Assembly: GCA_963835735.1 (NCBI GenBank)
Contig: CAWIGP010000002.1
Coordinates: 1,664,749-1,728,748, forward strand
DNA length: 64,000 nucleotides
Source of the DNA: DASQMT01 sp963835735
GTDB taxonomy: Bacteria > Actinomycetota > Thermoleophilia > Solirubrobacterales > Solirubrobacteraceae
Reading direction: 5' to 3'
Part shown: in pieces, positions 1 through 8,885 of the stretch
Numbering within the stretch: position 1 is the first letter of the stretch
How the letters are laid out: each line of letters begins with the position of its first letter
Made by a program: the position numbers and the translations under genes
The notes under the pieces: generated by a model
Told to the model about the DNA's origin: nothing
What the model saw: only the letters and a program-made list of their open reading frames with translations
Databases searched by the model: none

Positions 1-583
1 GCGGCGACGGGTCGATCGCCGCCACCGCCGGGGGACCGAGACGGTCCGCCAGCGCCCGCGTGAGCGCTCCCGGGCCGCAGCCGACGTCGAGCGCGCGCTG
101 TCCGCGCTCGACGCCGGCGACCCGGATCAGCTCCGCCGCCAGCGCGCTCCCGTAGCGCCCGACGAAGCGGTCGTAGACGTCCGCCGGGGCCCGGAACATC
201 GCGGACGAGCCAGCCGCGAGCTCGAGCACGACCGCCGGGATCTCGTCGAACTGGTCCTTCGAGAGCACCGCGCGGATCCCCGCCTCGCGCGCGCGCCGGC
301 GCACGTCGTCGTCGACCCATCCGCTGCACAGCACGATCGGCAGGCCGGGCCGCCGCGCGAGCAGCATCGGCGCGGCCTCGAAGCCGTCGATCCGAGGCAT
401 CCGCGCGTCGAGCACGACGACGTCGGGCGCGAGCGCGTCGAGCCGCTCGAGCGCCGCCTCGATGCCGTCGGCCTCGCCCACGACCTCCAGCGGCGGCCCC
501 GCCTCGTCGACGATCGTGCGGATCAGGAAGCGCACGTCCGCGTGGTCGTCGACGATCATCGTGCGCACCGCGGGCGGGGCCAT
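1..583 (-). CDS. Response regulator receiver domain fused to a class I methyltransferase (partial)
   Basis: The frame is open from ATG 583 to the window edge, giving at least 194 residues; the C-terminus lies outside. The first ~120 residues form a CheY-like receiver domain, with the acidic pair in MIVDDHADVRF, the phospho-acceptor Asp in VVVLDARMPRIDGF and the conserved Lys in VLSKDQ. After a short linker comes a SAM-binding motif, ALDVGCGPGALTRAL, typical of class I methyltransferases. No LuxR or OmpR DNA-binding domain follows, so phosphorylation may control a methyltransferase output. The substrate is unknown. It is divergent from sdhA with a 46-base gap. The domains are clear; the regulatory role is inference. 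Confidence 0.8.
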   Translation of the reverse strand, partial: MAPPAVRTMIVDDHADVRFLIRTIVDEAGPPLEVVGEADGIEAALERLDALAPDVVVLDARMPRIDGFEAAPMLLARRPGLPIVLCSGWVDDDVRRRAREAGIRAVLSKDQFDEIPAVVLELAAGSSAMFRAPADVYDRFVGRYGSALAAELIRVAGVERGQRALDVGCGPGALTRALADRLGPPAVAAIDPSP

Positions 584-629
584 CGCAGTGGCGCAGTATG
601 CCCGACCCATTCGAATAAGATCGCGCCCC
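584..629 (+). promoter_or_regulatory. Short divergent promoter region; possible leaderless start of sdhA
   Basis: Only 46 bases separate the response regulator and sdhA. A TAAGAT -10-like hexamer at 616-621 ends eight bases before the sdhA ATG, and no Shine-Dalgarno sequence precedes that ATG, which would fit a leaderless transcript. No good -35 is visible. Confidence 0.3.
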
Positions 630-2318
630 ATGCCGGCACACGACGTACTGATCATCGGCGCCGGGCTGGCCGGTCAGCGTGCTGCGCTGGCGGCCGCAGA
701 GGCCGGGGCGACCGTGGCGATCATGTCCAAGGTCCATCCGGTCCGGTCGCATTCGAACGCCGCAGCCGGCGGGATCAACGCCGCGCTCAACCCCGACGAC
801 TCATGGGAGTCGCACGCGTTCGACACGGTCAAGGGCTCCGACTACCTCGGCGACCAGGACGCGATCGAGATCATGTGCCGGGAGGCGCCGGGCGAGGTGC
901 TGTGGCTCGAGCACCGCGGCGTCACGTTCCACCGCAACGCCGAGGGCAAGCTCGGCACGCGCGCGTTCGGCGGCGCGTCGGCCGCGCGCACGTACTACGT
1001 CGCCGACATCACCGGCCAGGCGCTGCTGCACGTGCTCTACGAGCAGCTGATGAAGTTCCACGCGCAGATCGACCGCTACGAGGAGTGGTTCGTCACCGCG
1101 CTCGTGCAGGACGACGACGGCGAGTGCTGCGGCGCGGTCGCGCGCAACATCCGCGACGGCGCGATGGAGCTGTTCGCGGCCAAGGCGGTGATCCAGGCGT
1201 CGGGCGGCGCCGGCCAGTGCTTCAAGCCGACCACCAACGCGCTGATCTGCACGGGCGACGGGATCGCGCAGTCGTTCCGGATCGGCGCGCCGCTGATGGA
1301 CATGGAGATGATCCAGTACCACCCGACCACGCTGGCCGGCAACGGGATCCTGATCACCGAGGGCGCGCGCGGCGAGGGCGCCCACCTCTACAACGCCAAC
1401 GGCGAGCGGTTCATGGAGCGCTACGCGCCGAACAAGCTCGAGCTCGCCTCGCGCGACGTCGTCAGCCGCTCCGAGCAGACCGAGATCAACGAGGGGCGCG
1501 GCTTCCCCGACGGCACCGTCGCGCTCGACATCACCAAGGTGCCGCGCAAGCGCACGCTGGAGGCGCTGCGCGAGATCGTCAACATCGGGCGCGACTTCGC
1601 CGGCGTCGACATCACGCGCGAGCCGATCCACATCCGCCCGGGCTGCCACTACATCATGGGCGGCGTCAAGACCGACGTCTGGGGCGCCACCTCGATCCCC
1701 GGCCTCTACGCGGCCGGCGAGGTCGCCTGCGTCTCGGTCCACGGCGGCAACCGGCTCGGCGCGAACTCGCTGCTCGACACGCTGATCTTCGGCCGCCGCT
1801 CGGGCGAGCACTCCGCGCAGCGCGCGGCCGAGATGACGATGCCGGACGCGTCGCGCGCGCACATCGCCGACGAGGAGCGCGCGATCAAGGCGATCCTCGA
1901 TCGCGAGCCGAGCGGTAGGCGGATCTCGGAGATCAAGGACGAGCTGGGCACGATGATGAACGAGAAGTGCGCGGTGTTCCGCGACGAGCCGGGGCTCGAG
2001 GAGGCGCAGGCGATGATCCGGCGGCTCAAGGAGGAAGCGGCGGTCGCGGCGGTCGACGACCGCGGCACCGTGTTCAACCAGGACGTGCTGGGCGCGATCG
2101 AGCTGGGCTACATGCTCGACGTGGCGGAGTGCATCGTCGTCGGAGCGATCGAGCGCAAGGAGTCGCGCGGGGCGCAGTTCCGGCTCGACTACCCCGAGCG
2201 CAACGACGAGCAGTGGCTCAAGCACATCACGCTGTCGGTCAACGGCGGGGACGTGCCGGAGATCTCCTACGCACCCGTGACCATGACGCGGTGGGAGCCG
2301 CAGGAGCGCGTCTACTGA
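630..2318 (+). CDS. sdhA: Succinate dehydrogenase/fumarate reductase flavoprotein subunit
   Basis: Catalytic FAD subunit (562 residues) that oxidises succinate to fumarate or runs the reverse. It opens with the FAD-binding motif VLIIGAGLAGQRAALAA. The segment RSHSNAAAGGINAAL carries the His expected to bind FAD covalently. The active-site stretch HPTTLAGNGILITEGARGEG and the distal FAD motif HGGNRLGANSLLD are intact. The frame is open upstream to 462, but ATG 630 matches the family start. Its TGA overlaps the ATG of sdhB. No Tat signal is present, so it should be cytoplasmic. It belongs to the type-E complex described for the next two genes. Confidence 0.93.
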   Translation: MPAHDVLIIGAGLAGQRAALAAAEAGATVAIMSKVHPVRSHSNAAAGGINAALNPDDSWESHAFDTVKGSDYLGDQDAIEIMCREAPGEVLWLEHRGVTFHRNAEGKLGTRAFGGASAARTYYVADITGQALLHVLYEQLMKFHAQIDRYEEWFVTALVQDDDGECCGAVARNIRDGAMELFAAKAVIQASGGAGQCFKPTTNALICTGDGIAQSFRIGAPLMDMEMIQYHPTTLAGNGILITEGARGEGAHLYNANGERFMERYAPNKLELASRDVVSRSEQTEINEGRGFPDGTVALDITKVPRKRTLEALREIVNIGRDFAGVDITREPIHIRPGCHYIMGGVKTDVWGATSIPGLYAAGEVACVSVHGGNRLGANSLLDTLIFGRRSGEHSAQRAAEMTMPDASRAHIADEERAIKAILDREPSGRRISEIKDELGTMMNEKCAVFRDEPGLEEAQAMIRRLKEEAAVAAVDDRGTVFNQDVLGAIELGYMLDVAECIVVGAIERKESRGAQFRLDYPERNDEQWLKHITLSVNGGDVPEISYAPVTMTRWEPQERVY

Positions 2319-3466
2319 TGGCCGACTACACGCTGAGACTGCGTCGCTACTCGCCCGAGACCGGCGACGCCCCGTACTGGGAGGACTTCCAGGTCGAGCT
2401 CGAGGGGCACCGCTCCGTGCTCGACGGGATCCTCCAGGCCAGGGACCGCGACGACGGCTCGATCGGCATCCGCTGCTCGTGCCGGGCCGCGATCTGCGGC
2501 TCCTGCGGCGTGCGCATCAACGGAAAGCCCGACCTCGCCTGCCACACGCATCTCGACCACGCGGCCGAGACCGCCACCGACGGCGTCATCACGGTCGAGC
2601 CGATGGGCAACATGCCGGTGCTCAAGGACCTGATCGTCGACATGGACGCGGTCCACTGGAAGAAGATCCAGCGCATCACGCCGTGGCTGCTGCCCGACGG
2701 GCCGGACCCGGAGCGCGAGCACATCGTCCCGCCGGAGTCGATGATCGACGTGACGCAGACGATGGCCTGCATCCAGTGCGGCGCCTGCGTGTCGGACTGC
2801 CTCTCGATGGAGGTCGACCCCGAGTTCATCGGCCCGGCCGCGCTCGCCAAGGCGTACCGCTTTGTCGGCGACCCGCGCGACGGGCGCCAGTACGAGCGGA
2901 TGCGCGACCTCGCCGAGGATCCGCACGGGATCTACGACTGCACGCACTGCTTCAACTGCATCGAGGCGTGCCCGAAGGGCGTCGCGCCGATGAGCCAGAT
3001 CATGCGTCTGCGCCGGATCGCGAACGGCGACCACGGGATCAACGACGACAACAACGGCCACCGGCACGAGGAGTCGTTCGTCAACCTGATCCGCGACTAC
3101 GGGCTGCTGCACGAGGCCGAGCTGCTGCCGCGCTCCTACGGCGGCGACTCGTGGTTCGGCAAGTTCCACCCGCGCGCCGGTCAGGAGCTCCTCAGCTCGC
3201 TGCCGTCGATCCTCAAGGCGCTCCAGCGCGGCAAGGTCACGCCGAAGAAGGCGATGGTCGGGCACAAGCTGCCCAAGCAGGACCTCGCCGCCGTCAAGCG
3301 GATCTACCAGCACGTCGGCGACGAGGAGGAGCGCTACGAGCTCAACCTCTACGTCGTCGGCGAGGAGGAGATCGAGGAAGAGCTCGTGGCGGACACGGCC
3401 GAGCGGGCCGCGCACGCCGACGCGGCCGGGAGCCACCTGCCTGCAGAGAGGAGCCCGAACCCGTGA
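2318..3466 (+). CDS. sdhB: Succinate dehydrogenase iron-sulfur subunit (type E)
   Basis: Electron-transfer subunit, 382 residues. The N-terminal plant-type [2Fe-2S] ferredoxin domain has CRAAICGSC plus a distal Cys. Two full four-cysteine motifs follow, CIQCGACVSDC and CTHCFNCIEACP. Classical SdhB carries one [4Fe-4S] and one [3Fe-4S] cluster. Four cysteines in the last motif fit the type-E pattern with two [4Fe-4S] clusters. It is ~140 residues longer than E. coli SdhB, with an acidic C-terminal tail. It starts inside the sdhA stop (TGATG) and its own stop overlaps the next start (GTGA), so the three genes are translationally coupled. Confidence 0.92.
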   Translation: MADYTLRLRRYSPETGDAPYWEDFQVELEGHRSVLDGILQARDRDDGSIGIRCSCRAAICGSCGVRINGKPDLACHTHLDHAAETATDGVITVEPMGNMPVLKDLIVDMDAVHWKKIQRITPWLLPDGPDPEREHIVPPESMIDVTQTMACIQCGACVSDCLSMEVDPEFIGPAALAKAYRFVGDPRDGRQYERMRDLAEDPHGIYDCTHCFNCIEACPKGVAPMSQIMRLRRIANGDHGINDDNNGHRHEESFVNLIRDYGLLHEAELLPRSYGGDSWFGKFHPRAGQELLSSLPSILKALQRGKVTPKKAMVGHKLPKQDLAAVKRIYQHVGDEEERYELNLYVVGEEEIEEELVADTAERAAHADAAGSHLPAERSPNP

Positions 3467-4374
3467 AGGTCGCCTACTGGCCCGGCTGCGTGAGCCGGGG
3501 CTTCACCCCCGAGCTGCACGGCTCGATGGCGAAGGTCGCGCCGCTGCTCGACATCGAGCTGGTCGAGCTCGATCGCGCAGCCTGCTGCGGCGCCGGCGTG
3601 ATCGCCGAGCACAACCAGGAGCTGGCCGACACGCTCAACGCCCGCACGTTCGCGCTCGCCCAGCAGGTCGAGGGCGCGGAGCTGATGATGAACATCTGCT
3701 CCACCTGCCAGGGCGCGCAGTCCGAGTGCCAGGAACGGCTCGACGCGAACACCGAGTACCGCGACCACGTCAACGAGACGCTCGCCGGCGAGGGCCTGAC
3801 GTACGAGCAGGGCATCGCCAACAAGCACTTCCTGTGGCTGATGGTCGAGGAGATCGGGCTCGAGAAGATCGGCTCGATGGTCAAGCGACCGCTGACCGAT
3901 CTGCGCATCGGACCGTTCTACGGTTGCTACATCGTGCGTCCGACCGACCGGCTCGGGATCGACGGCGAGCACCCGCGGGACACGTACCTGCACCAGCTGA
4001 TCGAGACGCTCGGCGGCACTGTCGTCGACTATGCCGGCCAGTACAAGTGCTGCGGCTTCCCGATCATCACGATGAACAAGGACGCGTCGCTCAGGCAGGC
4101 CGGACGCCATCTCGGCGACGCGATCGACGCCGACGCGGACTGCCTCGTGACGCCGTGCCCGCTGTGCCACCTCAACCTCGACCTGCAGCAGCCGCTGGCC
4201 GAGAAGATCGCCGGCCGGCCGCTCGGCATGCCGGTCCTGCACCTGCCGCAGATGGTCGGGCTCGCGCTCGGCCTGGACGCGAAGGAGCTCGGGCTCAACA
4301 AGCACGTCGTCCGCCCCACGTCGGTGATCGACTGGTCGACGTCGGTCGTCGCCGGCGTACCGGCCGCTGCGTAG
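3463..4374 (+). CDS. sdhE: SdhE/HdrB-like CCG-domain subunit of type-E succinate:quinone reductase
   Basis: Peripheral membrane-side subunit of 303 residues replacing the cytochrome b anchors SdhC/D. Two cysteine-rich CCG modules are visible: PGC, ACCGAG and CSTC in the first half; YGC, KCCGFP and CPLC in the second. These modules bind non-cubane iron-sulfur clusters in heterodisulfide reductase HdrB and SdhE. No transmembrane helix is obvious. The GTG start lies in a GTGA overlap with sdhB and has a strong GAGAGGAG ribosome site at 3446-3453. No SdhC, SdhD or SdhF is adjacent, so the complex is SdhABE. Quinone as partner is inferred from the family. Confidence 0.88.
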   Translation: MKVAYWPGCVSRGFTPELHGSMAKVAPLLDIELVELDRAACCGAGVIAEHNQELADTLNARTFALAQQVEGAELMMNICSTCQGAQSECQERLDANTEYRDHVNETLAGEGLTYEQGIANKHFLWLMVEEIGLEKIGSMVKRPLTDLRIGPFYGCYIVRPTDRLGIDGEHPRDTYLHQLIETLGGTVVDYAGQYKCCGFPIITMNKDASLRQAGRHLGDAIDADADCLVTPCPLCHLNLDLQQPLAEKIAGRPLGMPVLHLPQMVGLALGLDAKELGLNKHVVRPTSVIDWSTSVVAGVPAAA

Positions 4375-4441
4375 CGCTCACCACGGCAAGCGTGGATCTA
4401 CCGACCGATGAATTGCGCCTAGTCGGCTGGTCAGAGTTCGC

Positions 4442-4785
4442 ATGACACAGATCCATTGGCATCTCACGATGTCGCTCGACGGCTACATCGCCGGCCCGGA
4501 CGATTCGGTCGACTGGGCCTTCGGACACGGTCCGCACGGACCGGTGCTGGAGGAGATGATCGAGACGACCGGCGCGATCCGCCTGACCCCGAGATCACGT
4601 TCGTCGCGGGCCCGATCGAGGACGCGGTCGCGCGGGCGCGCGCGGCGGCGGACGGCAAGCGCGTCGAGATCTTCGGCGCGAGCATCGGCCGGCAGGTGCT
4701 CGCCGCGGGCCTGCTCGACGAGGTCATCGTGCACGCGACGCTCTCGCCGCAGATCACCGATCTCCGGTTCCGCGTCAAGCGCTAG
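4442..4785 (+). pseudogene. Dihydrofolate reductase (RibD C-terminal) family protein, broken
   Basis: The N-terminus (MTQIHWHLTMSLDGYIAGPD) is a typical start of the RibD-C/DHFR-like family. After about 50 residues the frame changes. The C-terminal part, EITFVAGPIEDAVARARAA then GKRVEIFGASIGRQVLAAG, continues in another frame from near 4596. Roughly 60 central residues containing the substrate pocket are missing, and the usual LLGDGVRLF segment before the end is also gone. Internal deletion plus frame change means no working enzyme. It lies between sdhE and the convergent ebo operon. Confidence 0.8.
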
Positions 4786-4806
4786 CGGCACGCCGCCGCC
4801 GCTGCC

Positions 4807-6183
4807 TCACACGGGCGCCCCCACGCCGGCCAGCTCGAGCAGGAGGTCGCGCACCTCGGTCGCCGCGATCCGCTCGCGCGCGACCGAGGCGTCCGAGCAC
4901 AGCAGCACCGGGGCGTCGGCCGCATCGGCCGGCAACCGGCCATGCGTGCCGCGCACCGGCGAAGGATCCAACGGCACGACGCGCATCACGTAGCGCATGC
5001 CGATCTTCTTGCGCACCAGCGCCGCGCCGGCGCGCGCCTTCACGAGCCTGTCCTCCGGGTCCATGAACAGCTCGGCCGGGTCGTAACCCGGCTTGCGGTG
5101 GATCTCCACCTGCCGCGCGAAGTCCGGCGCGCGCTCGTCGTCGAGCCAGTAGTAGTAGGTGAACCAGGCGTCCTCGTCCGCGACCAGCACCAGCTCACCC
5201 GCGCGCTCGTGCCCGAGGCCGGCGGCGGCGCGGTCGTCGCCCTCGAGCGCCAGGTCGATCCCGGGCAGGCCGGCGAGCGCCTCGCGCGCGGCAGGAATGT
5301 CGGCCGGCTCGCGCACGTAGACGTGCGCGACCTGGTGGTCAGCGACCGCGAACGCGCGCGACGTCCACGGGTCGAGGTACTCCATCCCCGCCTGCGTGTA
5401 CACGTTCAGCAGGCCCGCCCGCCGCAGCGCGCGGTTGACGTCGACCGGCCGGCGCGCATCGGTGATGCCGTACTCGGACAGGACGACGACGGTGTCTCCG
5501 CGCCCGCGGGCCAGGTCGACGAGATCCCCGGCGACGCCATCCAGCTCGCGCGCCGCCGCGGCCGCCTGCGGCGAGCCCGGGCCGAAGCGCTGGTGGTCGT
5601 AGTCCAGGTGCGGGAGGTACACCATCAGCAGGTCGAGCCGCTCCTCGCGCAGCAGCTTCGCCGCCGCGTCCGCGATCCACCTCGAGGACGTGATGCCCGC
5701 GGTCGGCCCCCAGTACGTGAACAGCGGGAAGTCGCCGAGCGCGCCCGTCAAGCGACCGTGCAGCTCCGGCGGGTCCGTGTAGCAGTCGGGCGACTTGCGC
5801 CCGTCGGCGTGGTAGATCGGCCGCGGCGTCACAGTGAGATCGGTCGTCGCGCCCATCGCGTACCACCAGCACACGTTGGCGACCTGGAACTCGGGGTTCG
5901 CGCGCCGGGCGGTCTCCCACACCTTCTCGCCCTGCACCAGCTTGTTGTGCTGGCGCCAGAGGAACACCTCGCCGAGGTCGCGGAAGTACCAGCCGTTGCC
6001 GACGATGCCGTGATCGGTCGGAGTCAGACCGGTGAGGATGCTTGACTGGACGCTGCACGTGACCGCCGGCAGCACCGGGTCGAGGCGGGCCTGAAAGCCC
6101 TCGCCGGCGAGCGAGCGCAGGCGCGGCATGTGGGCGAGCGCGCGCGGCGTCAGGCCGACGGCGTCGATCAGGACGAGTGTCAT
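4807..6183 (-). CDS. eboF: Alkaline phosphatase superfamily protein, EboF-like (nucleotide pyrophosphatase/phosphodiesterase type)
   Basis: Predicted phosphohydrolase of 458 residues and last gene of the ebo-like operon. Superfamily signs are an N-terminal metal-binding Asp (LVLIDAVGL), the nucleophile region PAVTCSVQSSILTGLTPTDH, the metal-binding segment HLDYDHQRFGP, SEYGI, and a late His in VADHQVAHVYV. The ATG sits inside the TGA of eboE (ATGA overlap), which fixes the start; the frame is open further upstream but only as a shadow. Genes of this type close the cyanobacterial ebo operon, which is linked to metabolite traffic to the periplasm. The substrate here is unknown; no signal peptide is visible. 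Confidence 0.8.
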   Translation of the reverse strand: MTLVLIDAVGLTPRALAHMPRLRSLAGEGFQARLDPVLPAVTCSVQSSILTGLTPTDHGIVGNGWYFRDLGEVFLWRQHNKLVQGEKVWETARRANPEFQVANVCWWYAMGATTDLTVTPRPIYHADGRKSPDCYTDPPELHGRLTGALGDFPLFTYWGPTAGITSSRWIADAAAKLLREERLDLLMVYLPHLDYDHQRFGPGSPQAAAAARELDGVAGDLVDLARGRGDTVVVLSEYGITDARRPVDVNRALRRAGLLNVYTQAGMEYLDPWTSRAFAVADHQVAHVYVREPADIPAAREALAGLPGIDLALEGDDRAAAGLGHERAGELVLVADEDAWFTYYYWLDDERAPDFARQVEIHRKPGYDPAELFMDPEDRLVKARAGAALVRKKIGMRYVMRVVPLDPSPVRGTHGRLPADAADAPVLLCSDASVARERIAATEVRDLLLELAGVGAPV

Positions 6184-7310
6184 CGGATCTCCTCCGCTCC
6201 GAGGGCGACCAGGCGGTCGCGGGTCCACGCCAGCTCGGCGGCAAGCCCCTCCACGAGCCCGTCGTCGCCGCCCGGCCCGTCCGGCAGCACGCCCCACGTG
6301 TAGGTCTCCACCTCGAGGTGGCGCGTGACCGGCGCCGGCCCGCCGGCGAGCGCCGCCAGCGTGGCCTCCAGCTCGGCCTGGGTCGTGTGCTCGGCCGCGT
6401 GTACCGGCACGTGGAAGTGCACGCGCCACTCGCTGCTCGCGGGCAGCCCGCCGCCCAGCGCCTCGGGCAGGTCATCCACGCCCGCGACCCCCGCGCCGAC
6501 CCGCTCGCGCACCTGATGCAGGAAACGCGGCTCGGCGAATCCGTCGAGGAACTCGCGCGCCGTCGCCGGCTCCGGCACGCGCAGCGCGCTCGAAACCTGC
6601 GCCTTGACCACCGGCACGCCGGCGTCGCCCAGCAGCGCCACCGCTGCGTCGGGCGCCTCGAACTGGACGGCGAGATGGCACGCGTCCAGGCACAGCCCGA
6701 TCCACTCGGGCGCGAGCCCGGCGAGGAACTCCGACGCCTGCGCGACCGTCTCGATCGTGCAGCCGGGCTCGGGCTCGAGCGCGAGCCGGATCCGCTTGCC
6801 GGTCTCGTCCTCGAGCTGCGCCAGCCCGAACGCGACCTGCTCGAGCGCACGGCGCGCCGCCGCCTGGTCGCCGGCGTCCCATTCGTCGCGCCAGCCGAGC
6901 GGGAGCGTGGAGATCGAGCCCTCGGCGACGTCGTCGGGCAGCAGCCGGGCGAGCAGCCGTGCCAGCCCGAGCGTGTAGTCGCGCCGTTGCTCGTCGGCCC
7001 AGTTGGGGCGGTAGACGTCGAGCTTCACCACGTCGGCGTGGAACGCCGTGTAGGGGAAGCCGTTGAGCGTGACCACCTCGAGCCCGAGCCGGTCGAGCTG
7101 CGCGCGCAGGCGGTCCGCCGCCGCGACGTCGGCGAGCGCCGGCGCCGCGACCCACAGGCCGACGCCGAGCACGGGGGCGCCGAGCCGCTCGCGCACCCGC
7201 GCCGCGTAGCGCTCGAGCTGGGCGGCGACCCCGTCGAGGTCGTCGGCCGGGTGCACGTTGGAGCAGTACGCCAGGTGCAGCAGGCTCCCGTCGGCGTGGC
7301 GCAGGCGCAA
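6180..7310 (-). CDS. eboE: Metabolite traffic protein EboE (TIM-barrel, sugar-phosphate isomerase-like)
   Basis: A 376-residue xylose-isomerase-like TIM barrel. Barrel motifs include VVTLNGFPYTAFHADVVK, LALEPEPG, IGLCLDACHLAVQFE and VHFHVPVHA, which supply the Glu, Asp and His residues used for metal binding in this superfamily. The start is TTG at 7310, immediately after the stop of the TatD-like gene, with GGGGAG upstream. The family is one of the most specific markers of ebo clusters. The actual reaction is not established. Confidence 0.85.
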   Translation of the reverse strand: MRLRHADGSLLHLAYCSNVHPADDLDGVAAQLERYAARVRERLGAPVLGVGLWVAAPALADVAAADRLRAQLDRLGLEVVTLNGFPYTAFHADVVKLDVYRPNWADEQRRDYTLGLARLLARLLPDDVAEGSISTLPLGWRDEWDAGDQAAARRALEQVAFGLAQLEDETGKRIRLALEPEPGCTIETVAQASEFLAGLAPEWIGLCLDACHLAVQFEAPDAAVALLGDAGVPVVKAQVSSALRVPEPATAREFLDGFAEPRFLHQVRERVGAGVAGVDDLPEALGGGLPASSEWRVHFHVPVHAAEHTTQAELEATLAALAGGPAPVTRHLEVETYTWGVLPDGPGGDDGLVEGLAAELAWTRDRLVALGAEEIR

Positions 7311-8171
7311 CTACCGCTCCCCGCGCAGCAGCGTGTTGCCCTCGAACGTCGCGGCCAGGTCGCGCTCGCCGAGGTCGTCGAGTATCAGCCGGCCGCTCTG
7401 CGCGAAGAACTCCAGCGGGTTGCGCCAGACCACCTTGTCGACGTCGTCCTCGTCGAACCCGGCCTCCTGCATCGCCGCGACGGTCTTGGCCACCTTGAGC
7501 GGATCGGACACGCCCCAGTCGCAGGCCGAGTTGATCAGGATCCGGTCGGTGCCGACGTCCTCGAGGATCCGCACCATCCGGTACTCGTCCATCTTCGTGT
7601 TCGGGTAGATCGAGAAGCCGGCCCAGCAGCCCGATGCGTGGACCTCCTGAACGGTGAGCTCGTTGTTGTGATCGATCAGGATCGTCTCCGGCGCCACGCC
7701 CGTCTCCTCGACGAGCTGGAGCGTCTTGCGCGTGCCGGCGAGCTTGTCGCGGTGCGGCGTGTGCACGAGCGCGGGCAGCTCGAACTCGCGCGCGAGATCG
7801 AACTGCGCGAGCAGCGCCTCGTCCTCTCCCGGCGTCATCGCGTCGTAGCCGATCTCCCCCACGGCGACCACGCCGTCCTTCGCGAGGTAGCGCGGGAGCA
7901 GCGCGAGCACCTCGCGGCGCAGCGTCTCGTCGTTGGCCTCCTTGGGGTTGAGCCCGATCGTGCAGTGGTGGCGGATGCCGAACTGCGCGGCGCGGAAGCG
8001 CTCCCAGCCGAGCAGCGAGTTGAAGTAGTCGATGAACGACCCGACCGAGCTGCGCGGCTGACCGAGCCAGAAGGCGGGCTCGACGAGCACCCTCACGCCC
8101 GACGCGGCCATCGCCTCGTAGTCGTCGGTGGTCCGCGACGTCATGTGCGCGTGCGGCTCGAAGATCCTCAT
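7311..8171 (-). CDS. eboB: TatD-family metal-dependent hydrolase, EboB-like
   Basis: Amidohydrolase-fold protein of 286 residues. Metal-binding motifs are FEPHAHMTSRT near the N-terminus, VGEIGYD, LVHTPHRDK, ILIDHNNE and INSACDWG, matching the His/Asp/Glu ligand set of TatD-type barrels. The ATG overlaps the TGA of eboA (ATGA), so translation should be coupled. TatD relatives are nucleases or deacylases; in ebo clusters the natural substrate is unknown. The frame is open far upstream only because it also covers coding sequence of the preceding genes. Confidence 0.83.
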   Translation of the reverse strand: MRIFEPHAHMTSRTTDDYEAMAASGVRVLVEPAFWLGQPRSSVGSFIDYFNSLLGWERFRAAQFGIRHHCTIGLNPKEANDETLRREVLALLPRYLAKDGVVAVGEIGYDAMTPGEDEALLAQFDLAREFELPALVHTPHRDKLAGTRKTLQLVEETGVAPETILIDHNNELTVQEVHASGCWAGFSIYPNTKMDEYRMVRILEDVGTDRILINSACDWGVSDPLKVAKTVAAMQEAGFDEDDVDKVVWRNPLEFFAQSGRLILDDLGERDLAATFEGNTLLRGER

Positions 8172-8885
8172 GAGACTCCTCCCTGGTGATGTGCCAGCGC
8201 GCGCTCGGCGGCTTCGCGGCGGTCGGCGAACTCGCTGGATCGCTCGGCCTCGATCGCCGCCAGCTCCTCGGCGGGCGGATGGCGGTCGATCACGTCCCAC
8301 ACCTCGGCCGGGATGTCGCGCCCTGCGGCGACGCGCTCGTGCACGAACGCGGCGAGCATCCGCGCGGTCTCCGCGGTGGCGCGCCGCGGCAGCCCGTCCA
8401 GCGGCGCGATCGGCACGCCGATGAAGACGCACTTCAGCACCGCCTGGTCGTAGGCGGCGTCGTCGAGGTGCTCGGTCGCGTACGGGCCGAGCGCGGCGGC
8501 GACGAGGCGCGTGTCGTTCGTGCGGATCGCGTCGTCGACGATCTCCATCGCGCCGTCGGCGACCGGCAGGTACGGCAGCGCGCGCAGCAGGCCGCGGCGC
8601 TCGGCGGCGTCGCCGAACCGGTACAGGTCGGCCAGCTCGGCGTGCACCCGGTCGCCGAGCGCGACGAGCAGGAGCGTGCGGGCGGCGTCGTCGATCGTCG
8701 TCGCGTGCACGTCGTCGGGGCTCGGCGTCCGGGTCGAGCGGCGCGCGACCGACCTTGCGGCCCGCCATCGGGAAGCGGCTGCGCACCGCCGCCGGATCGG
8801 CCTCCACCTCCGTCACCGCCTCGCGCAGCCAGTCGAGCGCCTCAGGCGTCACCCGCTGCTCGAGCGCGCTCCACGGGTCGGTCAT
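8168..8885 (-). CDS. eboA: EboA-domain protein, interrupted by a single-base frameshift
   Basis: EboA is a helical protein of unknown fold and function. The N-terminus starts at ATG 8885 (MTDPWSALEQRVTPEALDW) and runs in one frame to about 8720. The rest (DDVHATTIDDAARTLLLVAL to the C-terminus) is in another frame. The switch lies at a run of four C on the coding strand (GAGCCCCGACGAC); with three Cs the protein would be continuous at about 238 residues, the usual EboA length. Calling only the GTG start at 8710 would lose the first ~58 residues. The start overlaps the stop of the upstream isomerase gene (ATGA). Either a sequencing error or a recent null allele. Confidence 0.8.

Noticed and set aside
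801..2225. Long antisense frame opposite sdhA (474 codons)
   Set aside because: Arg/Leu/Val/Asp-rich composition typical of the shadow of a high-GC gene; sdhA motifs are complete on the plus strand.
6177..8189. 670-codon plus-strand frame across the ebo genes
   Set aside because: Shadow composition; the minus strand carries EboE, EboB and EboA motifs with coupled starts and stops.
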